A stretch of 26,596 nt of DNA from Ophiothrix spiculata (taxonomy: Eukaryota; Echinodermata; Ophiuroidea; Amphilepidida; Ophiotrichidae), in assembly GCA_000969725.1 (NCBI GenBank), contig JXSR01S061125.1, one strand, 5' to 3'. The position numbers and the translations under genes are program-made. The first letter of the stretch is position 1. Every line of letters begins with the position of its first letter. This document shows positions 10,091 to 18,711 of the stretch, piece after piece. The notes beneath the pieces were generated by a model. It saw only the letters and a program-made list of their open reading frames with translations, was not told the origin of the DNA and made no database searches.

Positions 10091-10618
10091 AGGGGCATTG
10101 GACACATTCAACATCATCCCCAAATTTTTCCCCAAGGATTAAGATTTTTGCATCATTTGAAGTAATAGCGGTAATAATGACAGCATGCAAAGTTTCATTG
10201 TCAAATTCAAACCCAATAGCCCAGTTCAAATGTTCTGTCCGTGCATAACAATGCATTTTGTAATCCGTAGTAAAATATTTTGTTAACCCATTACTTATTC
10301 TATTCACTGGAGTCAATAAGTATAGATAATCCCCACTTGAGAAATTGCAATCCTTGACAGTCCTTTTGTGTTTACACGATAAAAAGCACAACTAAAAATC
10401 TCTAGGTGTTATGCTTTTCGTCGAAGACAATAGCCTATCCTATACTTTGATTGACAGGCCTCTTTTGTGCGGTAAAATTAATTCGATACTTCTATTGTCA
10501 TTTACGATTTAGTTAACAAAATCCTTTGTCCTTTAATGAGATAACAGACAGAACATTTGAACTAAGCTAATGTATCAGAATATTAAGATAAAACTTTATT
10601 TTCAATAATACTGCCCCT
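10091..10618. mobile_element. TTAA-flanked non-autonomous element (family 2, copy 1)
   Basis: The left end is TTAA then AGGGGCATTGGAC; the right end is CTGCCCCT then TTAG (one base off TTAA). The first ~130 bp (through AGCATGCAAAGTTTCATTG) match, in reverse complement, the right end of the element at 13824-14317. TTAA flanks are characteristic of piggyBac-type transposition, so a piggyBac-like MITE is the likeliest class. The overlapping forward and reverse frames of 73 and 116 codons are repeat-borne. Confidence 0.7.
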
Positions 10619-10852
10619 TTAGTTGATTTTTTAAAAATTGGCCTTTTCAAGAAATCTAATGCAAACTCCAAAATTCTTCTGATTTATCTGCAATCAATGT
10701 GCAGTTTTGGCCCGACAGGGTAGTTAGTGAGCTTTTTTCTTCTTTTTTTTAAAAAGATTATACGCCAGAGCTTCCGCCGCCAATGGTGGCATCCAATCTT
10801 ATGTCACCTTGTTGAATTTTCACCCATGCAGTTTGATCTTAGTATGTAAGAA

Positions 10853-11020
10853 GGATGGGTAATTATTTCTTGTGGGGATAATTGGAGACTGGGTGACAAA
10901 TCTCTCGTCATCTTGTTACAGTGTCTTCAAGATAAGATAACATTCTCCTGGTGAATTGTTTTTGTAACTTGATACTTCACTTGGGTTTGTGTCACATCTA
11001 TCGCTCACTCAGCTCAAATG
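10853..11020 (+). repeat. Diverged direct repeat, right copy
   Basis: This is the partner of 9904-10054, about 950 bp downstream in the same orientation, with conserved word order but many substitutions and indels. Unlike the left copy it is not adjacent to an element end. Confidence 0.6.
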
Positions 11021-11766
11021 AAAACAATTTGCATTCCAGGTAAACATAAATACTATGTAGTAGGTTCTCATCATTGATTTATTCTTGTAGGCTTGTTTTC
11101 TCTAAATTGCTACAGTTTTCTGTACATAAAGCTTGACAAAAACTTTGATGTTTTTCATTGTCTTTTGAGTATCTTGACACAATTCTGTACAATTTCAACA
11201 CGTTCTAAAAGAAACATTTCAACAATAATTTTTGTTTAAATCAAACAAACAGAACACTTGCTTCACACACTTTCATCATATATCATTTCACAAATTTGGA
11301 CAGACATTTCTGCAAGATTATATTTTTAAAAAAGCTGATATTTTTGTAATAGAGTATAGATGAGCATTTTTTACTAATCACTTTTACTAAACAAAGTGCA
11401 TTGGCACAACTATAACACTTAATAGAAAAATGTTGGTTTAAAAACGTTGGCTATTTAGTATATTTTCAATTAAATCAAATTTGTGAGGACAAGCTGACTT
11501 TATGATGCAATTGTGATGTCTTATGAAGTTCAATGGTGCTCATTTTGGTATCAAAATAAAATATTAAAATTGATCAAAGAAAGACTACATGAATTTGTTA
11601 ACTTGATATTATATAAACAACAAAATGAAATTTTACACTTTTCAGCTTCTCAAGTCCCAGGAAAGACACTAGTACACTTGGGTAACTCTGTAACCTTTTC
11701 AGAACTGTTAGTTTTCAAGATGTAATAAATCCCTGTCATTTTACTTCTCAGTATATATTATGTATG
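11021..11766. other. Non-coding, nothing recognised
   Basis: AT-rich sequence with no supported exon. The 70-codon forward frame at 11513-11725 has no recognisable domain. Confidence 0.4.
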
Positions 11767-11896
11767 TCATATTGTGTAGAACTCAACTAGCTTGAGACCC
11801 AGTGCAACAAGGATAAACATCCAGAACCATGTCACATCTCTGGAGCTTGACATTGTAGGGATTATATAAGCACAACTTAAAGAGCTGAAGGAGGTC
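11767..11896 (-). CDS. Candidate terminal exon with hydrophobic C-terminus (speculative)
   Basis: A minus-strand frame ends in a run of about 17 mostly hydrophobic residues (WFWMFILVALGLKLV) followed by six residues (EFYTI and a stop at 11767-11769). That is the shape of a C-terminal membrane anchor or GPI signal. A plausible acceptor (CCTCCTTCAG) lies just upstream near 11896. It is on the same strand as the Ig-like exon at 12554-12732 and about 660 bp downstream of it. The phases do not match directly: the Ig exon leaves one base, and this acceptor would need two. No clear AATAAA was seen beyond the stop. Chance is a serious alternative. Confidence 0.22.
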
Positions 11897-12023
11897 ACGG
11901 CACAACAAGAGTTTTGGTTATTATGGCCAAAAATTATCAGGGATGCTTGTAGTTGCACAAGCCCATCGACAGTGTTTTTTAGGGGTTCAGGGATTTTCAA
12001 AAAGTGGACCTTATGTGGGTGAA

Positions 12024-12082
12024 ATTTTAGTTTTAGTTGATTCAAAACTAAATTAAACTAAAAACTAAAACAAAACTAAATT
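12024..12082. repeat. Low-complexity AACTAAA repeat with inverted copy
   Basis: TTTTAGTTTTAGTTGATTC is followed by multiple ACTAAA words, so the block is both simple-sequence and self-complementary. It is of no evident function. Confidence 0.6.
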
Positions 12083-12414
12083 GTTGGTGTAAGTAGGGGG
12101 GGTGTTTATCCATGGTTTCAAATATGTCATGCAACTCACTTTAATTTCCTTTAAGATCTATTCCCATCATATCTATGCAAATATATTGGGAACAGAGATA
12201 GTTGAGGAAATTGTATGCAGAATTTGCTCCCGCCTTGCACTCCCAACACACACCCAAACCCACACACAAAACAGTTCATCTCTCCTTCATACCAAACAGT
12301 TAATCTGACATCTCACTAAAAGACATAACTGAAATCATTGAGAATGTCTTGAGATTAAAACAATCATTTCAGTATCTTAAAAATATGTTAATTATTATTT
12401 TGTTTTAAAATCAG

Positions 12415-12488
12415 GGTGAAGAACAATACAAAGAAAATGTTGACAAAACATCATCTGCAAAAAAGGAAGCAGCCATGTATCTATACAG
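12415..12488 (+). CDS. Possible 74-bp internal exon on plus strand
   Basis: A T-rich tract ending TTTTAAAATCAG precedes position 12415, and CTATACAG followed by GTAGGT forms a good donor at 12489. In the first frame it reads GEEQYKENVDKTSSAKKEAA and a further four or five residues, a lysine/glutamate-rich stretch that looks protein-like. No family is recognised. It lies opposite the presumed intron of the minus-strand Ig-like gene, and no second plus-strand exon was found. The opposite strand also has an acceptor-like CTTCCTTTTTTGCAG here, so the coding call is weak. Confidence 0.25.
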
Positions 12489-12553
12489 GTAGGTTAATAA
12501 CAATACAATACCATATTTGTTATTCAATTTGCCATATTTAGCATTCTACTTAC

Positions 12554-12732
12554 TGTATATGGTAAGAGTGGCCCTGGCTCTAACTGTCCTGCCATCCAAC
12601 TCTGCCTCGCATTCGTATTCACCCTCATCCTCCTCTCTCGGCATAAAGATGTTATATTTGAACACGTCCGTTCCACCAGTGCGTAGGATTTCATTATCTT
12701 TTCTCCAGGTAACTACCATATCATCAAGCGGT
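12554..12732 (-). CDS. Exon encoding second half of an immunoglobulin-like (I-set/C2) domain
   Basis: On the minus strand an acceptor TATATTTTGCAG precedes 12732, and a donor A|GTAAGT follows 12554, giving a 179-bp internal exon. In frame it encodes about 59 residues. They contain VVTWRKDNEIL (the C-strand tryptophan and following charged turn), then MPREEDEGEYECEAEL, which is the D-x-G-x-Y-x-C motif around the second disulphide cysteine. They end in RTVRARATLTIY, a typical G strand. The first cysteine should be encoded by the preceding exon, not identified here. The exon starts in phase 2 and ends in phase 1. The protein could be a cell-surface adhesion or receptor protein or a cytoplasmic muscle-type Ig protein; sequence alone does not decide. 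The opposite-strand 78-codon frame is its shadow. Confidence 0.8.
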
Positions 12733-12891
12733 CTGCAAAATATAATAGAGTGATCATATTTGAGATGCTTTCAGGTAAATAAGCCATTTATATCATTAAG
12801 TTCATTTGAGTTTGTTTCATATTGATATTTAGGGTTATAAAAGCAGTTAATAATAAAATGGACAGTATATTTCTTAGTGAAACAGGAAAGG

Positions 12892-13106
12892 GTACTGTAT
12901 AGTGGTTTATTTCGAGGTACATTAATGTTCTAGCTTTTCGCGCTCAATTCACCTATTGCAAAAATGGTATTTATATATATACCGCTGCACGTTAAAAAAA
13001 TCACAAGCGCGAAAAAAAAATAAAAGTGCGCAAAACGACTCAAAGTAGCTCAAAATTTGACTTGCGCGAACATTACTAAGCGCGAACATATAGGCGTTTA
13101 CAGTAC
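12892..13106. mobile_element. MITE with CGCGAA-rich interior
   Basis: The ends are GTACTGTA (12892-12899) and TACAGTAC (13099-13106). Inside, CGCGCT, GCGCGAA and TTAATGTT/CGAACATTA words recur in both orientations, making the interior CpG-containing and partly self-complementary. No coding capacity. The superfamily is unassigned. Confidence 0.6.
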
Positions 13107-13819
13107 TTCACATTTCAAAGGACAAATCCGAGAAACAGGTATATTAAGTTGGGTCCTGCTGGGTGCTGGAGTAATTGGAATACTTGACCCTAACAGTTTG
13201 TGCCCTTTTGAACTTGAAATTGAAATAATTGGATTGTTTTTGTGAAATTTGTGAGCATATTTTAAGAGTCTAGAGAAATTTTGTAGCAAGTTGGCGAAAT
13301 GACATTTTGAGCATATCCTATGTTCTTGGCGACGTAGCAAAAAAACAAAAGTTGAAGCAACCAGTCGCTTTATAGTCAAGATATGATTTTGAAGCTGTAT
13401 AGGAATGAATATGTGATCTACTTGGTAGTGTGGGTCCTTAAACAATCTTTCTTTCTTGAAATAAGTACTGTTCTTATATACTTTTTCCATACTCTTATCT
13501 CTAAACTACCTGCAACAGTCTAACTTCTATCTCAAAAGTAACCTGTCTTTCCCTAATAAGTTTTTATTCCAAAGATTCCCTACTGGCCTTGAAAATGTTT
13601 TTGATGAGGAAAAGAATTGTGGCTGCTTTTTTTTCTGGAGCCATTTGAAATACCTCCTCAAAATACACTGGAACATGAAACCCCCAAATAGTTTTGCCAT
13701 TTAAGTGCATACATACTTCTACAACAGAAACATATCATCACTCCTAAAAGCCTTATTTATGATTTTAGGTCAAAGGTCACAATTAAATTTCAAAAGATAT
13801 GAAAAACGAAGAAAATCCT
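13107..13819. other. Non-coding intron-like sequence
   Basis: A 130-codon minus-strand frame (13098-13490) starts inside the MITE right end and is rich in K, I and F, as expected of AT-rich noise. No Ig half-domain that could be the partner of the 12.6-kb exon was found here. Confidence 0.4.
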
Positions 13820-13823
13820 TTAA

Positions 13824-14317
13824 AGGGGCATTGGACAAAATTTTGTTTGTGGATGATTTTCACTTCCTTTGTTAGAAAATAACTACCAGATATCGGGAAA
13901 ATAGTGATCAAAACCTTCAAAAAGTTAAAAATTTGAATTTTATTTTATTTGTTGATTTTGGGTATGAGGCTATTCTCTAAACGTATTTATTGATGCTATA
14001 TAATGAGAAAGAGCCAAAGATTTGTTTGTAAAACATTCCTTTCACATCATAGATTGCAGAAAAATCAAAAGAAATTTTAAATTTTCATTTAATAGATCTC
14101 CTGAAAAGTCCAATTCTAGAAGTTCAACTATAGAGGGCAGTATTTATCGTTGTCGACAACGATAATTAAAAATAAGAGAATATCTAAATATTTTTATATG
14201 TAGGGTTTGAATTTGACAATGAAACTTTGCATGCTGTCATTATTACCACTAATACTTCAAATGATGCAAAAAATCTCTAAATGTTTTGGGGTGGTGCTGA
14301 ACTTGTCCAATACCCCT
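13824..14317. mobile_element. TTAA-flanked non-autonomous element (family 2, copy 2)
   Basis: Exact TTAA flanks occur at 13820-13823 and 14318-14321. The termini are AGGGGCATTGGACAA on the left and TTGTCCAATACCCCT on the right. The right ~115 bp matches the left end of the 10.1-kb copy in reverse complement (GACAATGAAACTTTGCATGC and following). The interiors of the two copies differ. The TTAA duplication supports a piggyBac-like origin. It contains a 20-bp perfect palindrome (14145-14164). Confidence 0.8.
14145..14164. repeat. 20-bp perfect palindrome
   Basis: TATCGTTGTCGACAACGATA reads the same on both strands. It sits inside the family-2 element and contains three CpG dinucleotides in otherwise AT-rich DNA. 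It may be a protein-binding dyad or the centre of a further small insertion. Confidence 0.85.
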
Positions 14318-14321
14318 TTAA

Positions 14322-14786
14322 ACATAGGAAATTATTTAATGTGAAAAACTTACATTAATCTAACAACCATGTAGGGAGAAAAAAACACTCTACAATACAT
14401 AGATTATGTTCTCTAGACTTTTGCCTGTATTCGGAAGAGATCTCAGCAAACATATCTGGCAGAGAGCGAGGTTGATGATTAACCCAAAACAAACTTTACA
14501 GAACTTAGAAGATGGATGAGATAGTGACAGGTTGACATCATGAGATAAGTTGAAACATGGGTGATGGATAGCTTGCAATTAGTGCATCAGCACAAGGGTG
14601 GGGGAGGGACAGCTAAGCAGATATGGGATGGTACAAATCTTTGGCAAAATTGATTTATCAAAATGGAGTATTTTTTAGTAACAGAAGATTAACATGGATT
14701 ATTAAAAAACATTCCATTAAAGTATTATGTTCTTTGAAAGGAAAGTGTTTAAGCTCCTTTTGAGAAGGTATTTCAAAGCGTGGAAA
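14322..14786. other. Non-coding up to the assembly gap
   Basis: No exon, repeat or RNA gene was recognised. The 62-codon minus frame at 14390-14578 has no support. Confidence 0.4.
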
Positions 14787-14836
14787 NNNNNNNNNNNNNN
14801 NNNNNNNNNNNNNNNNNNNNNNNNNNNNNNNNNNNN
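14787..14836. other. Assembly gap (50 N)
   Basis: A run of exactly 50 N. Such a round number is usually a placeholder, so the true length may differ and an exon could be missing. Confidence 0.98.
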
Positions 14837-15006
14837 ATTTGGACTATGTAGAAACTAATAACACGTGAAATATATTCCGATTATCACTTTATTGTTTTAC
14901 TGAATCAGGCTCATTTTCCCTGGAATGACCCTGTACATCCATTTGCACAAAAAAAATTTTTGTAGCTTTTTCTCATCCAAATATTAGCAAAAAATTATGT
15001 GCAAAT

Positions 15007-15060
15007 TCAAAGGGACATTGGACAAGTCATATATCATTCCCAAACTTTTTCTGAACAAAA
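15007..15060. mobile_element. Fragment of family-2 element end
   Basis: CAAAGGGACATTGGACAAGT followed by ATCATTCCCAAACTTTTTC resembles the terminus of the elements at 10091 and 13824. No partner end was found downstream, so it is a truncated or very diverged copy. Confidence 0.5.
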
Positions 15061-15244
15061 AAAATAATAAAATAGTCAAAATTGTGGTAACCAATTGTGC
15101 AAGTCTGACAAAAATGTGAAAAACAAGTCACTGTTTAGCAAATATTATACAATCTAAAGGATGCGTCATGCAGCTGATAGTCCACAGTTTATCAGAGTTA
15201 TTTACATGATGTGGTTTGCGTAGAGATTCGATCAATTCAGTATT

Positions 15245-15436
15245 CTTTGATCAACCCTAAATAGGCGGGAAATATAAACATAATCCCAGTTACACGTGCG
15301 CCGTAGATAATAATGCGAGAGTCACAAGTGCAACGCGTGCTATGTCTTCTGCAGTTGTGCTGTGTCCAGCTACGCACGCGCTTGTCTGAATCAATTCACG
15401 ACGTGAAGAGGCCCGCCTATTTGGTGTTGATCAAAG
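15245..15436. mobile_element. ~192-bp MITE
   Basis: The left end CTTTGATCAACCCTAAATAG plus GCGGG is matched by the right end CCCGCCTATTTGGTGTTGATCAAAG with few mismatches. The interior is CpG-rich (ACGTGCGCC, CAACGCGTGC, CGCACGCGC), unlike the flanks. No coding capacity. Target duplication uncertain. Confidence 0.75.
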
Positions 15437-15541
15437 TATAGTATTTGCACAGTTTGTCTTTATTTACAATCAAATTTCGTGAGCTCGAAGTTGATATTGG
15501 CAGGAGGTTGACAAGCCTGATGATGTCAGTGCACAAGGCAG

Positions 15542-15838
15542 TATATATTATTATTATTATTATTATTAAAGCACTTATATAGCGCTCTACATTAACACAG
15601 CGCTCATACATACAACAAGAATACAAATAAATAAGTGAAATAACAACAAGCAAAGCAATAGAAAAACCTACTCCGGAAACAAATGTGTCTTCAGATGACG
15701 TTTGAAAACAGGCACAGACTCGCTCTCTCTGATGAACAGAGGCAATTTATTCCAAAGCCTAGGGGCAAAAACAGCAAAAGAGCAGTCGCCAGCACCTTTA
15801 TACGATCGAATGGTGGCGAGGCAGTGTTGTAGATCCTA
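15542..15838 (-). mobile_element. 3' end of a LINE: C-terminal reverse transcriptase motif, 3' UTR and ATT tail
   Basis: On the minus strand, 15668-15835 encodes CSFAVFAPRLWNKLPLFIRE and then VPVFKRHLKTHLF before a stop. This is the conserved C-terminal block of CR1/L2/Jockey-type LINE polyproteins (F-S/A-V-x-A-P-x-L-W-N-x-L-P ... F-K-x-x-L-K-T-x-L-F). A stop at 15836-15838 breaks the frame upstream. The 3' UTR ends AGCGCTATATAAGTGC, then (ATT)n at about 15545-15568, the microsatellite-like tail usual for this group. This is a 5'-truncated, inactive copy. The 78-codon minus frame at 15417-15653 lies in the UTR and is not a gene. Confidence 0.85.
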
Positions 15839-16370
15839 CGGCATCTATTGAACTAGTTACATGCTATATAGCTTTTGTTTGCACAAATTGATGTGAATAC
15901 ATAAGATGCGTATTGTAGTCGAGTTATATTAGCGCAGGAACGGAACACAATGATGGGTCACTATAATTTCATGCAGCATTGGTCCTGGCATGATGCAATC
16001 TCCCAACTTCGCCCAATTTGTAGAGTGCAAATAGTTACGTTTCCTACGTGTACTTTAATCTATGATCCCATCTATCATAGGTACATCAAGCATGACAAAT
16101 ATGCATTAAAACTCATCATTTGAGTGCAAAAAATTCGTATCTGCAATAGCTATTATTTTCGACAAATTTGCATTAATGCACACTGTAAAATGTCCTGTCA
16201 TGGATCCATGGCTCTTGAAACCATCACCTGAAGAACCATTTCAAGAGTAACTGTCATATGGGGGAAAGTTTTCAGGCATTTCCCACATTCTGGTGACAAG
16301 GTATTAAACCATTATAACATATGGCAGCCATTGCAGATAGGACTTTCTTACAATCCCATGATGAACTTAC
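15839..16370. other. Intron-like sequence downstream of the Q/H-rich exon
   Basis: No exon was identified. A short hairpin (CTATGAT ... ATCATAG, about 16059-16080) is the only structure noticed. Confidence 0.4.
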
Positions 16371-16998
16371 CTTGATGAGCAACAGGTCCTTGTTGGGAAT
16401 GCTGAGTTTGTCTCTGGATGGCATGGTGTGGTGGTCGTTGCTGGGCATACGGATGCTGACGCTGCTGTGAGGTTATGTGCTGTTGTTGCTGCTGAAGATG
16501 ATGACGCTGCTGCTGTTGGGCAGGACGGTGCTGCTGTTGTTGTCCTAGATGCTGCTGTTGGGCAGGATGCTGCTGTTGTTGGGCTAGATGCTGCTGTTGG
16601 GCAGGATGCTGCTGCTGTTGGGCAGAACGATGCTGTTGTTGGGCTAGATGTTGCTGTTGGGCTAGATGCTGCTGTCGTGCAGGATGATGCTGTTGTTGGG
16701 CAGAATGCTGCTGCTGTTGTTGGGCAGAACTATGCTGTTGTTGGGCTAGATGCTGCTGCTGTTGGGCAGAATGATGCTGATGTTGTTGGGCAGGACGGTG
16801 CTGCTGTTGTTGGGCATGTGGAGGTTGTTGGGCACGATTGGGTAGCTGCTGGTGGACATGATGGGCATAAGCATTTGGATATCCGTTGTAACTATGGTGA
16901 TGATTATTATTATACTGGTAGAATGCTTCTGCCATAATGCGTTAATCCCACCAATAGAAGGTGTTCACTTCATCACAGGCTATACGATTGGTATATTC
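16371..16998 (-). CDS. First coding exon of a glutamine/histidine-rich protein
   Basis: On the minus strand an acceptor TCTCTTTTTACAG precedes 16998, and a strong donor CAAG|GTAAGT follows 16371. Coding starts at the ATG at 16935-16933, which has A at -3 and G at +4 and an in-frame TAA upstream; 16936-16998 is therefore 5' UTR after a non-coding first exon. The exon encodes 188 full codons plus one base (phase 1). Residues 1-30 are MAEAFYQYNNNHHHSY-like, rich in Y, N and H. About residues 36-180 are Q/H/A-rich with a repeating QQQH-x-A unit. There is no signal peptide, membrane segment or folded domain. Such regions occur in nuclear regulators and RNA-binding or prion-like proteins, but the family is not recognised. 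The Ig-like exon lies downstream on the same strand, but linkage is unproven. Confidence 0.72.
16480..16820 (-). repeat. Coding minisatellite of CAG/CAA/CAT units
   Basis: Units of about 18-27 bp (on the plus strand, GCTGCTGTTGTTGGGCAGGA and variants with GGGCTAGA) repeat about fifteen times. They encode the Q-Q-Q-H-x-A pattern. Mixed CAG/CAA codons and interspersed H/A/P/L codons argue against a pure triplet expansion but favour length polymorphism. The antisense 169-codon frame is open only because the reverse complement of this repeat has no stops. Confidence 0.85.
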
Positions 16999-17232
16999 CT
17001 GTAAAAAGAGATGCAAAGATAACAAAACCTACAGTTAGTTTTTTAAGATGTATAAAAAAAAAAAATTATTAAATTCAACCATCATTTTCTTCAATTAAAT
17101 TTGATGATGGTTTCTAACAAAACTATGGGTGCTTCAATCCTGGGGGAGGCGCTATATAATTGCCCGATTATTATTAAGCTAAATATAACCTGTGCATGTA
17201 CAACAAATCTTTAGAATTGTCCACAATTGATG
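16999..17232. other. Intron upstream of the Q/H-rich exon
   Basis: AT-rich sequence with poly-A and an isolated GCGCTATATAATTG word near 17150 that resembles the SINE/LINE tail, possibly a remnant. No gene. Confidence 0.35.
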
Positions 17233-17591
17233 TAAGGGTCAGTTTATACTCCGCCTCAAAACAAAATTTTCGCTACAAAACATATTGTCGTGACGTCAAA
17301 CTATGGGTAGCCTTAGGTGTTGATAGGTGTTGAGTAAGACAACTTTCTTGATTTCACATGCCGTTTGGGGTTTTATATTGATTTTGGGTTTAGACACTAT
17401 CATGGGTTTCACGCACCCTTTTGGGTATTTTACACACCTTTTTCATTGCAATAGAAGCCCTTATCAGTTTTGTAGACACCTTTCTCTTGTTGACACCTTT
17501 TTGACACCTATGACCGCTCATAGTTAAACGTCACAACAAAATGTTTGAAAGCAAAATTTTTTTTTTGAGGACGAGTATAAATTGACCCTAA
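17233..17591. mobile_element. ~355-bp element with ~70-bp imperfect terminal inverted repeats
   Basis: The left end AAGGGTCAGTTTATACTC, then CTCAAAACAAAATTTT and GTGACGTCAAACTATG, is matched in reverse complement by CATAGTTAAACGTCAC, AAAATTTTTTTTTTGAGG and GAGTATAAATTGACCCT at the right end. GACACCTTT words on the right mirror AGGTGTTGA words on the left. No transposase. The forward frame at 17327-17527 is internal to it and unsupported. Confidence 0.75.
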
Positions 17592-17675
17592 CTTACTTCA
17601 AATGAGCATATATCATGAAGGGCAACTTCATGTGAATCCATGTGCTACAACTTCATGTAATATAAAAGATGTAGG

Positions 17676-18020
17676 CCATAGATTTACAGGGGAGATACCA
17701 GGCTTGGTATACCAGCCCGTGTAATGGCGTCATCAGCAATGGAGCTCAAATTGGGGGTATTCGGGCCCACTTGGTTACCGCCAAAATTAACTCTGAGTGC
17801 CGAGACATGGTTACACGTAAAGACAACTTGCGCAAATAATACTTTACGTGAATGATACACCAACCTGCACGCAAACGTGTGTTCGTGTTTCAATATCCGT
17901 GCATTATGACAAGATGCAATGCATCATTGGCACGCTATCGGCAAAAACCGGAATACCCCCAATTTTGTCTCCATGCCGGAATGAAAATGGCGGCGTGCCT
18001 TGTATCTCCCCTGTAAATCT
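17676..18020. mobile_element. 345-bp inverted-repeat transposon (family 1, copy 2)
   Basis: The ends CCATAGATTTACAGGGGAGA and TCTCCCCTGTAAATCT match those of the 2623-2968 copy. The interior aligns end to end in opposite orientation (GTGTAATGGCGTCATCAGC, AGCTCAAATTGGGGGTATTC, CTATCGGCAAAAACC). No target duplication is clear here. The frames at 17684-18123 on both strands lie in or across it. Confidence 0.85.
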
Positions 18021-18464
18021 TGCTGACAAAGGCTAGAAGCTTACTGCAAATTACTTTCAAATATTGAGTAAAATACAACATACATTGGGTCCAAGCATCC
18101 ATCTTCTCCAATTCACAACACAAGGACTTACTACAATGTTTTCGTTAAATAAACATGACATAAAGGACAATCAAATCAATATATTTCATATCAACATTCC
18201 ACAAAAGTCTAGGTATGACATCCTGAAAAGAAACGATAAGTGACTCTTTATGAAGATTGAATTGATCAATGTCAAAGTAAACACGATGATGAAATCAAGA
18301 ATTCTATCAAACATCAATACATCAATTGGGTTGAAAGAATTGTATCGAGTCTTATGGATTTGTTTAAGACCACTCTAAAGGATTGTCACTAATAATAGTG
18401 TTGCTTATTTCTTACTAGGAGGCTGAGCAATGCATTTTAGGAGTAAATAGTCATTTATCGTCCC
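18021..18464. other. Non-coding, nothing recognised
   Basis: AT-rich spacer between two transposon clusters with no supported exon. Confidence 0.4.
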
Positions 18465-18488
18465 TAAGGCTGCGATCACATAGAAGTA

Positions 18489-18649
18489 CATATGTGTACC
18501 GCCGCGGCAAAAGGGTCCAGTTGTCGGATCGTACATGTTGCTCCTTGTAGCATATCTAATGTATGGTATTTGTATACATCAGATATGCTGCAATGAGCAA
18601 CATGTAGGGGTCGACAACTGGACCCTTTTGCCGCGGCGGTACACATATA
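18489..18649. mobile_element. Long-hairpin MITE nested in family-3 copy
   Basis: The arms 18489-18564 and 18574-18649 are near-perfect reverse complements (TATGTGTACCGCCGCGGCAA, then AAGGGTCCAGTTGTCG and following) around a loop of about 9 bp. The element is nearly all stem. A short TA-containing flank is compatible with a TA target duplication. The forward frame at 18535-18729 is spurious. Confidence 0.85.
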
Positions 18650-18711
18650 TGGTATACAATATTCCCTGTACGCTATTCGATGGCTATATTTTATACAGGC
18701 ACGGCGAGCTA

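Noticed and set aside
10041..10391. 116-codon minus-strand frame
   Set aside because: Lies mostly inside the TTAA-flanked element and has no transposase motif.
11767..12045. 92-codon minus-strand frame as a complete small gene
   Set aside because: The N-terminal two thirds lacks any coding feature; only the hydrophobic C-terminal part is kept as a speculative exon.
13098..13490. 130-codon minus-strand frame between the Ig-like exon and the gap
   Set aside because: Begins within a MITE end, is K/I/F-rich, has no Ig features or other domain, and no convincing splice sites were seen.
16428..16937. 169-codon forward frame (V/G/A/D-rich) opposite the Q/H-rich exon
   Set aside because: It is the reverse complement of the CAG/CAA/CAT repeat, which contains no stops in this frame. 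Splice signals, start context and an upstream in-frame stop all favour the minus strand.
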